Assembly (NCBI GenBank): GCA_012064415.1
Contig: SSNU01000063.1
Location: 71,800-135,799, forward strand
Source: Gyrodactylus bullatarudis
Lineage: Eukaryota; Platyhelminthes; Monogenea; Gyrodactylidea; Gyrodactylidae
Direction of reading: 5' to 3'
Length of the DNA stretch: 64,000 nt
Positions 31,264-43,968 of the stretch are shown one piece after another. Within the stretch, counting starts at the first letter, position 1. Every line of letters starts with the position of its first letter. The notes below the pieces were generated by a model. It saw nothing but the letters and a program-made list of their open reading frames with translations. It was not told the origin of the DNA and searched no databases. The translations under genes and the position numbers were made by a program.

Positions 31264-32903
31264 AAGAATTAGTAATAAACAGTAGGGATAGATTTTTCAA
31301 TTCTAATATGTTCATTGAACTACTTGAAAGTAAAACCCAATTCCAGCTCAAAATTATTTGTTGAAAATCTTCTGTCTATTATGTCACAGGTTTAAAAAAC
31401 TATCTGACCCATACTTCTACATATGAAAATGAATGATTTTAAGCGTAGAATAAGAGGAAACCCCAAACAAAAATTCGAAAATATTTTAGTACCAGGCCTA
31501 ATGTTCAATTTCATTTTCCCTGTGTGAAAATGTGGTTCAAAATGAATTTTTGGTTTGAATTATATAATCTTTTATCCAAAAATATTTTTTATTACATGTA
31601 AAGTGGCATGGTTTCATTTTTAGTAAAAAATCTCTCCCTTGTTTTAATAAATTTATTTTCGGTACCTTTTCGGATTTTTTCAGACGGATCCGAATCTGAA
31701 TTATCTGAAGAACCCTAGTCCAATGTCCACAGGCTTTAATTCAATTCCTGCTAAACTCATACTGGCGTATCTCGGTACTATATTAATCCTATAAATTCCA
31801 CATTGTAAAATAATTTTAATTCTAAACTTAATGAAAAAATTCATTTAAATTATATTCAAGTAACAATATATATAAATGGCAATGCAATGATAAAATTAAT
31901 TTAATTTGAAAATACATCTCCTTTTTTACAAGTGAAAATGAACCAATCAAATTTATATATTTTTTGGTACCTAGATAGAGATTGTATGTGAATGAAGTAT
32001 CAGATGATAGCGTAGCATTTAACTTAACCTTGTGATGTTTTATCCTCTTTCTATATTTAATAAATAATTTTCCAGTTGTGATAACAATTTATCTTGAAGA
32101 ATAAACAGTTTAAGTAGGTATTGAAACTTATATTCTATTCCAGAGGCAGTATGTCCTTAGATTAACAATAGGAAAAAATTAACTTTATTTTGGTTATCCC
32201 CAAAATACAGGTTGGGAAATTCGGGAGTGCAAATATCAAATATCGATAACCGTTTTTCCTAGTCGATAAAAAGTATTGAATTGGCATTTATCTATTATTC
32301 CACTGTAAAAAGTTGTTGGAGTAAGTAACATTCCCGGGGAAAATTCAATCTGGCAAAAATGAGGTCATTTTTTGACTTTGAAAACTGCACGAAATTTCCA
32401 CTTTTTGGCAATGGGTACAAAAATGTCTACAGAAATTCATCATTATTGTGGGAAATCGAATTTTCCGATTAAACACGTAGGAAAAGAACCCAAAATTTAA
32501 AAGTTTAACTTTTCCTTGCAAATGATGAATTTCTTTGAACATCTCTTACAAAATTCTCTCAAATAAACAAAGATTTGTTTGGAAGTTTCGTGCATTTGCG
32601 ATAAGATGGCCTAATTTTTCTCAGATTGAATTATTTTCGAAAATCTATTTTATTTATCGACTCATTTAACCACCGGATTCAATAGATCATTTTTTTCTAA
32701 TGTTCATCTTCATCTAATGTTGATCCCAAATATTAACACCCAACTGCTTCAAATCTTCGAAATCGATAAAAGTTTTGGGTTCGAATGTTGAAAAAGTGGA
32801 AATTCGAAATTCAGAAAACGGTCAGAATGATTTTTTTCTCACTTTCCAGAGAAAAATATTGAGTTTTTTTTTAAATATTAAATTCTCATCTTCATATCAA
32901 ATA
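31264..32903. other. Intergenic with old foldback sequence
   Basis: 31264-32330 is AT-rich with nothing recognised. About 32340-32903 resembles 47818-48412 (TTTTTCTCA/ATCTCG wording, TTGAAAAAGTGGAAATT, AAATTCTCATCTTCATATC) and is an older relative of that foldback family. The Tc1 element has inserted at its right end. Confidence 0.45.
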
Positions 32904-33794
<891 letters not shown>

Positions 33795-33796
33795 TA

Positions 33797-34689
33797 TGTT
33801 TACAATCGCCTTCAAAGATAGCGAATTTTCGATCGAAAAACGAACCGATCGATTAAAATTAAATAAAGTATACTTATTTAATAAATAAAATATTACTCTT
33901 TCCAGCATCTAGAATTACTAGGCTACATCTTATCTTCCCTTTTAATTGGTTTCCTCTCTAACAAAATGGAAGATGTAATAAAACACTAATGATAAATTAC
34001 AGAACACAAAGAATACCAGATCAACCAATCAAAATGATTGCTGGATGAATGTTACAATCTATTTTTTGATCATATTTAATTTTTTCTTATGAAATCAGAT
34101 CGCAACTGACAAAAATACACATGAGAATAATTTTTTATTAGATGAAGTATGAACTATTTTTAGAGAAAAATATTTTTAAGTACCTATCACATAACTGCGC
34201 AATATTTTTTTCGGCATGAAAAAAACATGGGAAACTAAAAAACATTGCTAGAAATAGGGAGGTGTTACATGATCAGAAAAGTGCAAGTGGAAAATATCTT
34301 GATGATATAACATCATCAGGGATATAGGAGATTTATGAGGCAAAGAGAAATTTCTGATCTAAAATTATTTTCAAGCCTGACTATAAAATGCTTTCCTGTA
34401 CTTAAGGAGTCTAAAATTTTTATTTTCAAATTCTTCTTTTAAAATAAATTTATTTTGAATTAATTCTCTCTTTAATTTTAATGAAGCTTCTGATTTCTAA
34501 ATCAAGGAAAAAGTATAGGTGAACAAAAAAACAAAAAATAATTCTTTATTTACTTAAGTTAATGATTGCAGTATGATCCCGAAATTGCAATTAAATAGGC
34601 ATCATAAAATAATACAGTAATGTCGATAGATGAAACTGTTATCTTATTCATTTTGTTAAAAGGCAAAACAAAACTAAAGCGTGTTTGAT
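33797..34689. other. Intergenic, no gene seen
   Basis: AT-rich 3' side of the claudin-like gene. No element border recognised. Confidence 0.4.
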
Positions 34690-35097
34690 TTAGCTAGATC
34701 TGACAAAGCGTGTTGTTAAAATGGTCATAATAGCCAGTTGAGCAATGATAACGACAGCTCCAGTAGTCAAAAGGTAGGAATATTCATTAAAGTTTTTGAC
34801 TGCATAGATAATAACGCCAATAATACCGGCAACAGCAGCCAATACTAAAGCGACAATTCTGAAAAGTCCCAAGTTTCCACCTTTATTGCAGAATGTGAGA
34901 ATATCAATGAGAAGGACGATTCCAATGCATATAGCGGCAATAAGGAACATGGCGGCAACTGATTTAGTATAATCATTAGTGGCACATTGTCTAACAAGGT
35001 CGTACTTTCCTCCACACCAGTTTGGAATAGCTAAACCGGTGACGATCATGCCAAAAGCAATGGCTGATAAAATCAAGGAAAATTTATTTGCGTCCAT
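34690..35097 (-). CDS. Four-pass claudin/PMP22-like membrane protein, paralogue 2 (135 aa)
   Basis: Single-exon frame of 135 residues, the same length as the gene at 4463-4870. Hydrophobic segments lie at about residues 7-25, 46-67, 78-99 and 106-128. The first loop has AIPNWC and a second Cys at VRQC, the W/C/C arrangement of claudin-like proteins. Shared with the paralogue are KS[VT]AAMF, [VI]LLIDI and the position of each segment. A TATATAAA box lies on the minus strand about 60 bp upstream (35147-35155). The stop lies close to a basic tail (TRFVRSS). Plasma-membrane cell-contact or barrier function is inferred only from fold class. Confidence 0.72.
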   Translation of the reverse strand: MDANKFSLILSAIAFGMIVTGLAIPNWCGGKYDLVRQCATNDYTKSVAAMFLIAAICIGIVLLIDILTFCNKGGNLGLFRIVALVLAAVAGIIGVIIYAVKNFNEYSYLLTTGAVVIIAQLAIMTILTTRFVRSS

Positions 35098-35451
35098 AGT
35101 GTGAAGAGCGAATTCTAATTCAATCTATACGAGTTATTTTATAAATTTATATATTTTTTCATGGGAGCTACATTAGCCAATCAGAGAATGACTAATGAAC
35201 ACATTTCTTTTGTCCAATGAGAAACCTTTTTAACTTCATCACATCTTTTCTTTTGTTTGTATATCCCGTAATCATTATTATTATAAAAACAAGTTTGTTT
35301 TAACTGCCTTAAATCATTCATATTTCTTTTGGTATTTGAAATAAATTTAATGAGTAAATAAATAAAACATTTCATCGGGTCATTTAGATAAATAAATGAA
35401 TCAATAAATTCCTAAATAAACTGTTTATTCATTAAAGTGATAACATTACAC
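35098..35451. other. Intergenic between claudin-like and type G genes
   Basis: Both neighbours are on the minus strand, so this holds the claudin-like promoter and the type G 3' flank. A TTTATTCATT-rich stretch near 35380-35440 precedes the type G stop. No other gene seen. Confidence 0.45.
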
Positions 35452-35738
35452 TTAGAGAATGTATGTATCACAAGAGCAAGGATAACAATTACATGAGCCA
35501 CATCTGTTGACTGAGCTAACAATAGGGACGACAACCTGGGTAACTGCACATGGTCTTGATAACGTGACACAATTTGTACCTAAAGGATATGAACAGAAAC
35601 CGGGACAAGTACAGGATCCACGACAACAATCACATTCGTTGCAGTAATCAATACAACCACATCCACAATTACTTTTTGACAAGGAAAGAAAATACAATTT
35701 AGTTATTTTGTTGTTTATCAAACTTACCATCTACACAT
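35452..35738 (-). CDS. Cys-rich small protein, type G (76 aa)
   Basis: Exon 1 is only 11 nt (35728-35738), coding MCR and TG of a Cys codon. Exon 2 is 35452-35671, after a 56-bp phase-2 intron (gtaagt...aaaag). The joined 231 nt code 76 residues starting MCRCNCGCGCIDYCNECDCC, then a less Cys-rich middle (SRPCAVTQVVVPIVSSVNRC) and NCYPCSCDTYIL. This is a distant single copy 14 kb beyond the cluster, but it keeps the TG|T junction. Unlike types A-C it has ordinary amino acids, so it may be nearest to the ancestral form. No signal peptide. Function unknown. Confidence 0.75.
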
Positions 35739-38700
35739 TTTTTCTATTTGACAGATTATTTCTCTGACATGTCAAGAGTTAATTCTCAATTTAATCACAA
35801 GCCCATCTACGCATCTATTTTAATCATCACTGACTGATTTCTCATAAAATCACATGACCAAGTATGATAGAGTTTTGAGATAATTTTAGTGGCATTTAGT
35901 ATGATTATAATTGACACCATTTGATCAGGTAACCAGACTTGAAGATTTCATTTCGGGCGATTTGCTAATTTGGACGCTTTTACACAGAAAAGAAGATATT
36001 CATAAAATAAATTCTAAAATTTTATCGTTCAGAAAATAATGAGGATGTGTAGTATAGGACCCCTCCTGAATGGGTTTTTCTTTTCACTAAGCTTTTGATA
36101 GAAAGATGAAAAAAATCAAAAGAAGGTCTAGCCAAACGGTTATTTAACCAACTTTCGATCAAATTCACAAATAGGTCAGCCAAATTCATTTTTAAAAAAC
36201 TAGAAAAGGTTTAAAGTTTCAAAAACTTCTTTTATTCTTCCTGATTATTTTGCTATTGAATCCTAGGATTTAAGAGCTAAAGAGCATACGACTTTCATCT
36301 AAATAAATTCAACAGTTGTTCAGGCAAAACCTGAGTAAAAACATGATTTGAAAATAGAGTTAATAACCAAGTGAGTAACAAGAATAGTAGAATGACCAAT
36401 CAGATAAAGTTCAATACACGATTTGAGAATTTTTCAAAATTTTTCATGAAATGTCACTTCTTTAGTCTTTCATATTCGGATTTTTCAATCCAATCTTGAC
36501 CCGAACATTGTCAATTTAATAGCCTCAAATATCTGGAATCAAATAAATTTATCAGAACATTGAAAAAGTTTATTTTTGATGCATTATCGAAATTTAAATC
36601 TCAGATTGTAATTTTAATAGAAATAATTTTTTGACCATCTAGATAGTCTTTAGAAATTTTTTTCAAAAATTCTCTGTTACCTACATGTACAATGAATAAT
36701 GATATTTGAAAAATGACAATTCATAATTATTATATCTTATCTCAGTTGCCCAAAAGAGAGGTTAAAAAAGTAGTTTATTTAGAAAGTTTTTGAAACTTAC
36801 GATTAGTAGAAAATTCATTGGCAATTCTTTTTTTAAATGGATTTAAAATTATCGTAATAAATTAAGATACATACATTGATTTTAAGAAAGCCATTTTAAA
36901 TTGTAATTTTCGATTAAATCATTTTTAGGTGTCCAATAGCAAAACTATGGTCTGACTACTTACGAGTGAACTTTGTTATTTTGAGGAAATAAAAAGTTGA
37001 AAATTGTAGATTTGAAAAATCTACCCCTAATGGTGAGCCCATTTTGCAAGAAGGTTTAATAAAATGAGTGAATTAGCTTTAAAATTAATTTCGCCTACTT
37101 ACAAGGTTTCCGGGGGTTTTTATCCTTAGGAATTTGAATGATATCCCTCAAGAAGGGATAGCACCAAAGACCTAGAGAATTGACTATTTTATTTTTAGAT
37201 GCAAAGATGATCATTGAACATTATTCAGAGAAATCACATCTCAGAATTGTTCATATGACTGTCCGAAGAATGATCGATTTAAGTAAACATCGTCTTCGAC
37301 GTGGAATAATAATAATACACTTGGATATTCAAAAATATATTCTATCATGTGATGTCATGTGGCTGATTTTAATCTAGGTAAGCAGAACAATATAAGCTGG
37401 AAAAAAATCATTGTTTCTCCATTTCTCTTGGGAACGAAATGAAGAGATGGGTTGAATTAGGGAGGCAGGAAAAAAGTTTAAGTAAAGCTTATTTTCCTTG
37501 TTCATGCCATAAGAGTTTTACTGAAAACACTCTTAATTTTAGTAAGTATTTTTTTCATTATTCATGTTTTTGTATATTTCTTCTCATTAAAAATGTTTTC
37601 CTCTGGTCATAGAAGAGAAAAATTATTATTGGATTATCACGTGTTTATCTTCAATCTTTATTTTTTCTTCTTGATTGAATAATAAAGTTTTAGAAAATTA
37701 TTTCAACATGAAAGTCTTTAAAATACTTTTTTTCACTTTTTATTGTATAAGAATGGCATACATTTTTTCAAGCAAATAATCATTATAATGAATGAAGAAC
37801 TTTTGGTATGAACAAATTAGACTTTTGAAGAGAAAGAGTGGTTACACTAAATTATTGCATGTAATGAAGATAACAGTGGACTATTACAAAAATCTCAGTA
37901 TTTCTTCTCAAATATATTTTGAGTTTACTATGAAATAAGCCGATAATATGTTTACTCTTTCGTGAGGTTCGCCCTATACATGACGATTACTCAAAGTAGG
38001 AAATTCTCAGTTATTACGTGGGTCCAGACAATAACACATAAGCTATTCTATCATATTTGCTTGGATAAAATAACCAAGTAAAATTTGGTTTTCATCTACT
38101 CATGAGTAGATGGGAAATGTAATAGAAAATCGACTAGAAAATCAAAATGGACTATAGAAAAACTTGCCGTCTGAAGTTGATTATAACTGCATAGTTTGAA
38201 ATGGCCAAATACTCTAAACACAAAAAAAAACATTCAAGAAGGGAATTCCTGAAAACCTTGTCTATTCAGGTGATGAAAAAAAATGAAAAGAACCCTGAAA
38301 ATTCAGTAAATATCAGTATAGACACAAGTAATATGCAAGAGTAAAAAGAAAGCTGTAGATGTGGACTTTGTTCCAGAGCAGGCGACAGTAAAGTAAAAAG
38401 TCACTGTGGAAAATGCAGCATTTTTAAATGCAAAGAACATTCTTATCTATCTTATCCTAATTATCTATAAAAATATTTAAAACTTATTGAATAAAATTTT
38501 TTTGTTTTTGCTAACACTAATGTTGAGAGTATGTGGGGTCAAAAGACCCCGAATTTCGTCCAAGTGATTTTTCTCAAATTGCGAAGCTTAAGGCTTTTTT
38601 TGTATGTTATTTGAACAACTTCTATGTAGAGATTTTCTGTCTAATTTTAGTCTCAAATAACCGTATTTGGTTAAACTCAAATATTGAAAAAGTGGAAACT

Positions 38701-38873
38701 TGGTGCGTTTTCCAGCAAAAACAACTATTTTTCTCTGAAGTAACCAATAGAATATTTGGGTTAATTCCAAAAATCACCCTAAGAAATTTTTTTTCTAAAG
38801 ATCACCCCAAAGGAAATTTCTTCTAATATTCACCTAAAATATTTTTTTTTAATAATAAGAAATCATTCAATTT
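35739..38873. other. Intergenic, mostly unrecognised, with a piggyBac relic
   Basis: Three kb of AT-rich sequence. The only recognisable piece is the transposase tail at 38350-38470. Near 38533 the palindrome GGGGTCAAAAGACCCC may be a transposon end. A 65-codon frame at 37180-37377 is not supported by anything else. Confidence 0.4.
38350..38470 (+). pseudogene. piggyBac transposase C-terminal Cys domain, relic
   Basis: A short frame reads SCRCGLCSRAGDSKVKSHCG, then KCSIFKCKEHSYLSYPNYL and a stop. The CX2C...CX2C...CX4H spacing and CGKC-IFKCKEH wording match the C-terminal domain of piggyBac transposases, as also seen at 23416-23529. The last cysteine pair has been lost. No upstream catalytic part is visible. 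Confidence 0.6.
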
Positions 38874-39125
38874 AATTAGAAATATTTCTTTCTAGGTGCT
38901 TAGGTTGCATATCCCAGAGGAACGTCTTATTTGGTAATGGATTAGCCCATGTCGCTGAATGTTACAGCTTACTAATGGATCCCACCGAGACTGGTACGAA
39001 ATAAACTTACAAAGCATTTAGAAATAATTTAAGTATACATATATGGTAGACATATACGCGCGTTTCGTCCTTTTTCTGGACTCATCAGTATGCCACAATG
39101 TCCACCTAGAAAGAAATATTTCTAG
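38874..39125. repeat. Foldback repeat enclosing a hammerhead motif
   Basis: TAGAAATATTTCTTTCTAGGTG at 38876-38897 is mirrored by CACCTAGAAAGAAATATTTC at 39103-39122. The 200-bp interior carries the ribozyme at 39040-39100 on the minus strand. Confidence 0.65.
39040..39100 (-). ncRNA. Hammerhead ribozyme
   Basis: The minus strand reads GUGGCAUA-CUGAUGA-GUCC-AGAAAAA-GGAC-GAAA-CGCGCGUAUAUGUC-UACCAU. CUGAUGA (39082-39088) and GAAA (39063-39066) are the invariant core strings. Helix II is four perfect pairs (GUCC/GGAC). A GUC cleavage triplet (39051-39049) is followed by UACCAU, which pairs with the 5' strand AUGG.. through a 2-nt bulge as helix I. Helix III is about 3 bp with an 8-nt loop, as in the short-helix-III type I hammerheads of animal retroelements. 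All elements are seen in the sequence. Cleavage itself is inferred. Confidence 0.8.
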
Positions 39126-41159
39126 TTAAACTTTGTAAGTATAGGTGCTGCACTATACATTATTTAATTTAATGATTTCTCTACCCTTTTTTCAGCCCTT
39201 GATATTTTACGGCTTTTACACAGTCTTCCATATTTTTAACCTTCAAGTTCCGACTCCATCAGATTTTTGACGTCACGGAGCATGATAATCTCCGAATAAG
39301 CTGCTTTCAAAGAGATTATTTTTTGTATTCATATGGGGCTTACTTTTTAAAAACAATTTCTAACTTTTTAGCCACGGCATACAGATTTTAATAGGGATAT
39401 TCATTAATTTTTGCAAACTAAAAGGACATTGGAGTTAAGTGAAGTTAACAACTCTTCTTATTTCACTATTTCGATCTTGAGAAACAAGAAATAAATCTTT
39501 TTCAAGGATAGCAAAAATTAGTAAGAACCTAGATTCGCGTAAGGTTTTTTCCATCAAAGGTTCTATGTAAGGAGAAAGTTCACTTTCAATCTTTCTGAAA
39601 CTTATTTAGGTTGCATAAAGAATTTGAATCATTCAAGTTACACCATTCATCAAGAGGGGAATTTTGAAATGAGAATAATTGATTCGAGGTAAAGAGTTGA
39701 AATATTCATTGGGGTGATTTTTGGAATTAACCCTAGAATACTTATTAGCCATAAAGTTTTCCCATTGCTTGATCTGTCATATTTTAGGAATTCATTCAAG
39801 TTAATAACTTAGAAATTATGAAAGAAATATTAAAAGTCAAAGAATTTCAGAATGCAAGCTAAAAAAATCACCAAAAATCTCCAATAATTATTACTTATAA
39901 GTAGCAACAGTGGAGAGAGAAGTTGCTTACTAGCTTATAAATTAGATCAGTCTTATTTCTGAGGAAAAATGTGTAATTTCTCCTCATCGAATTAAAGATA
40001 CTGAAAGACAATAAAATGAATAGGGACTAAAGTTAAATTATGACTGAGGTGGAAACTAGGGATCCCTGTGACTTTAGTTGGGGTATTTAAAAATAAAGTA
40101 CCGATTATGATGTAAATATTTTCCTTTTCAGATCAATTTCTCTCAATTAATTTATACTTTCACCCACATTAGGCTAGGGTGAAATTTTTTTTTCTCCGAA
40201 CAACTCACGAGAGGACTTACTTTTCAGATGAATTTTAGTAATCAAATCATGTTTTGCATTACAAGTGTGAGAATCATTCTCCAATTATCTCATTGTCCAT
40301 TTTTCCCACAATATGCCACGGATATGATAAAATAACGAAATTCACCATGAATGATAAGATTACTATTTTTGAAGATAAAAATTAAGAAACTCATTAAATG
40401 GCCAAGATATTCCGGATTTTATCAATTGTGTAGTAAAAATTCATTAAAAATTGAGCGGCGATTCGAAAAATTTTGGATTTTTAAAACCGAATGACATAAT
40501 GGAGAATCATTTTCGACACATGCTTCAATACAAAATAATGCTTAGTGTTGTGGTGTATGAATATATGCCAAGCATATTCTTTAAGACTTATATGATTTGT
40601 ATTAATCTTTTGTTTATCTTGTTACCCAATACTTCTACTCTTCTTACTTGCCCAATACCCATAGCCTAGTCCATAACAATGGCGACAATGATTTCAACTA
40701 TAGAGAAGAGTGAGATGATACTATGATACCTCGATTTGATCCAATAAAGACTCCATGCCATCTGTCAAGCCTATTAACAAAAATGACTTCCATGAACTTC
40801 ATCATTTGCTCTCATTAAAGAAAAGGAACGATCACGAAGGAAGGTGACGAGCGAGCATTTTATAATCGCAGCCCAATACGTCTACTCTTCTTACTTGCCC
40901 AATACCCATAGTCTAGTCCATAACACATAGAATTGAGAGTTTTATCAGAAAAGTTGGTCCTAATATGAGGTTAAAATTTTCACCCTAGCCTAACCCACAT
41001 TTCAAGAGATTTTACTCTTTCATCTGGATTCAAGTCAAAAGTTATTCATGATTTTATCTGAAAGCGTACTGGATAATTCAAATTTATCAATCAATTATAG
41101 ATCATTTGAAGACAATGATAGATCCCCTGTGAGTCCCCCATCTCCAACTCAAAACTTAG
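39126..41159. other. Intergenic, dispersed repeats
   Basis: GGTGATTTTTGGAATTAACCC near 39715 is the inverted partner of GGTTAATTCCAAAAATCACC near 38759, enclosing about 960 bp that includes the hammerhead repeat. At 40628-40675 and 40870-40925 an almost identical 48-bp text (ACTCTTCTTACTTGCCCAAT...) is directly repeated about 242 bp apart, and the intervening unit is related to 9185-9385. Confidence 0.45.
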
Positions 41160-41591
41160 AAAAACTCAAATCCGGAAATTTTACCCTCCACCTCAACATC
41201 AGTTGATACAAATCAATCCGAGAGCGGTCCAATGTTCACCTCTACACAAATGAATGGATCAAACGATGACCCAGCAACTATATTGACAAAAACTCAAACC
41301 TCAACATCAGTTGATACAAATCAATCCGAGAGCGGTCCAATGTTCACCTCTACACAAATGAATGGATCAAACGATGACCCAGCAACTATATTGACAAAAA
41401 CTCAAACCTCAACATCAGTTGATATTAACATCTCCTCTAGTTGCAAATCATCAAATGAATCCAACTCACAAAACCCTAGTAACCAAATTTCTGCTGTACC
41501 CCACGATGATCGTAAGAAGTATTTTTCTCGATCAGAAATACAAGTGTACCCAACTCCATCACGAAAAAGAAATCTGTCGACATCACCATAG
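41160..41591 (+). CDS. Ser-Thr-rich frame with a 36-residue tandem repeat, unknown
   Basis: Open from 41160, with the first ATG at 41232. It contains a 108-bp direct repeat, units 41193-41300 and 41301-41408 plus a short third start, near-identical, coding STSVDTNQSESGPMFTSTQM followed by NGSNDDPATILTKTQT. The tail reads DDRKKYFSRSEIQVYPTPSR and ends RKRNLSTSP. Low complexity, no fold recognised. A repeat length divisible by three and matching copies suggest that it is or recently was coding, perhaps as one exon or as a transposon ORF. Confidence 0.35.
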   Translation, partial: KNSNPEILPSTSTSVDTNQSESGPMFTSTQMNGSNDDPATILTKTQTSTSVDTNQSESGPMFTSTQMNGSNDDPATILTKTQTSTSVDINISSSCKSSNESNSQNPSNQISAVPHDDRKKYFSRSEIQVYPTPSRKRNLSTSP

Positions 41592-42610
41592 CAACAAAAA
41601 AGAAAAGGGAAACACAGAAGATGATTACCAACTAATAATCAGACAATAGATGTATTCCTCACAGGCCCAAAAGTATGAGCAAATTCAACCCCCATTGGTC
41701 AATCTTGGATGAATAATTGCTATTGGTTAGATTGTTCCTTATGTTCCTTAAACTTGCGTGTATATAAATGTATCTAAAGTCGGTGTTTAGTCTGAAGAAA
41801 ACCGACGAAAATAAAGCTTTATCCACCAATAATCCTTTGTTCTTTCTTAAAACTAGCATGACTTCGAGTCAGCAAGCTCGAAATTATAGATCAATTATTG
41901 ATTGTCAAAATGAAATTTGAGAATGATTTTTTAATCTCGATACTAACCAGGACGTGAGTAATTTTCTTTAACAATGAAAATAATCTGCAATGTGAAAAAT
42001 GTTATTGATTTCGATCAATGAAGATTGTTGCTACAAAAGTAGAGCGAAAATTGAAAAGATTTTGACTCGTTCGATCAGGAAGTGGTTTTTTCAACAAGAA
42101 AAGGATTTATTTTGTGGGTGCAATGAGAAGGTATGTACTCTATAAATTTTCCTTGTGGTAAGAAACACATGACAGACGAGTTACTATTTATCAATATGAA
42201 GATAGGAATTTATAAATCTTACAAAAATCTCAATTGAAGACCTTTACAATTCAGAAAAATATTTTTAGGTAAATCTTTGAACAATTTTCCAATTTCAACT
42301 TTGCACCAAATTTTTCATTGATTTCGAAACGCAAAGACGATCGAAAAACGTTTTTTTGAGATCAAAATTAGCCGATGAGTCCGGTTATTGCAATTCAATT
42401 TATCGACTATCAAAAACAATCAAAGGTTCAAGCAGTAAAAATGATAAAAAATTCGAAACAAAATTTGATTTCTTTGAAAGCTTGACTTTTCGAGATTTTG
42501 TTTTGTTATTTAATTTCATACATAATTTCAAATTCACGCCACCCCTATTTCACTGAATTTTAATAAATTATGATCTTTTTAAATCAAATTTTCACGTCAA
42601 ATTAATCTTG
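41592..42610. other. Intergenic with foldback-family wording
   Basis: Around 42195-42400 the wording (AATATGAAGATAGGAATTTATA, TTACAAAAATCTC) is that of the foldback family. No second arm is clear. Confidence 0.4.
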
Positions 42611-42614
42611 GATA

Positions 42615-43964
42615 TGTTACCGTTAATCTTGTTACTCTTGATAGTCTTAAGACTAACGGAATGGTTTGTTAAACTTGTTACTCAGTAACAAGATTAACTG
42701 AAATCGTTGATAGTCTTTAGACTAACGGCATAGTTTAATAAACTTGTTAACAGGTTTTAAGATTAACTAGCTATTTAGCAATATAATACACAGCTTGTTG
42801 ATCTTGATACTCGGTAACAAGTTTGGCTGACTGAAATTGATATCATTACGGGTTGATTTCTAATAAATCTTTCACTTTGTTTATCGTTCAAAAAATATAA
42901 CTCATTAATTCGATTTTGCAGATCTCGATTTAGATGATGATTCATTACAAGAAGATAAATTCCAATGTAAGAAAGATTATTAATTAATTTTATAGCTCTA
43001 GAAAACATTCATGACATCCCTCTCCTTGAACCAATACCCCTTGATGAGAATATCAAAGAAATCTTTCCTCAAGATTACGATAGATTAATCCTGGACGCAG
43101 AACTCCAAGAAAATCACGATGAGAATCGTAAGAAAATGATATCCAAGACAGCTAGAACTTTTGAAATCGGCCAAAACGTTTTAGTTAGAGTGCCAGAGGT
43201 TGATAGGGCCAAGCTAGATCACAGAAACCTAGTCTGTGTTGTAGTAGAAGTCATTGATGAATCGTTCTACAAGGTTGGGACGAAGAATGGTGTAATTGAT
43301 GGACTCTATTCAGCAAATCAACTTGTACTCCTAGATGAAAAATTTCTCGATGTTGAAGATGTCCCCGAAAGTAGTTTTTCTCTTAGAAGACAGAGTTGTC
43401 TCCAATCTCTGGTTGATGGTCAAGGGTTCCTGAGATGTGATTGTCGGACGAAGTGTGTCTCGAATCGTTGCAGATGTAGAAAGAAGAACTTACTTTGCAA
43501 TTCAAGATGTCATAATAGCCTATCTTGCAACAGTAAATAATTTTTCAACAATTCTAAACTAATCTTATATTTTAAAATCTAATTTTGAGCTTTGGGTTAC
43601 TAATTTAATGTTTTGAACCTAGGTAATAAGTTTAACAAACTAGCCGGTTGAAATACACTATTGAATTTTTTGAACGATAAACAAAGTGAAAGATTTATTA
43701 GAAATCAACCCGTAATGATATCAGTTTCAAAAATTTAATTCAGTAATCTTAAAACCTGTTAGCCGTTAGTCTAAAGACTATCAACGATTTCAGTTAATCT
43801 TGTTACTGAGTAACAAGTTTAACAAATCATTCCGTTAGTCTTAAGACTATCAAAGATTCCAGTTAATCTTGTTACCGAGTAACAAGTTTAACAAACCATT
43901 CCGTTAGTCTTAAGACTACCTGATAGTCTTAAGACTATCAAGAGTAACAAGATTAACGGTAACA
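42615..43964 (+). mobile_element. Ginger-type DNA transposon remnant
   Basis: It begins TGTTACCGTTAATCTTGTT and ends AACAAGATTAACGGTAACA. It is flanked by the 4-bp duplication GATA at 42611-42614 and 43965-43968. TGTNR...YNACA ends, a 4-bp target site and long inverted ends of over 200 bp fit the Ginger superfamily, which uses a retroviral-type integrase. The ends are themselves built from a repeated 70-bp module (GTTACTGAGTAACAAG, CCGTTAGTCTTAAGACTATC), with one more module on the right. Confidence 0.8.
42921..43540 (+). pseudogene. Ginger-type integrase, C-terminal part with CXC-like domain
   Basis: A coding piece begins after the acceptor ttttgcag at about 42921 (DLDDDSLQEDKFQ), crosses a possible 29-bp intron (gtaaga...ttatag, about 42967-42995), and continues through IHDIPLLEPIPLDENIKEIF to the stop at 43540. 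ARTFEIGQNVLVRVPEVDRA and KNGVIDGLYSANQLVLLDEK resemble the region after the catalytic core in GIN/KRBA2-type integrases. The end is a Cys-rich module, FLRCDCRTKCVSNRCRCRKK, then CNSRCHNSLSC, similar to tesmin-type CXC DNA-binding motifs. The integrase DDE core is missing, so the element is dependent on a relative. Confidence 0.7.
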
Positions 43965-43968
43965 GATA

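Noticed and set aside
40637..40925. LTR pair around a short element
   Set aside because: The 48-bp direct repeats 242 bp apart are too short for LTRs and lack TG...CA ends. A tandem copy of a dispersed repeat is simpler.
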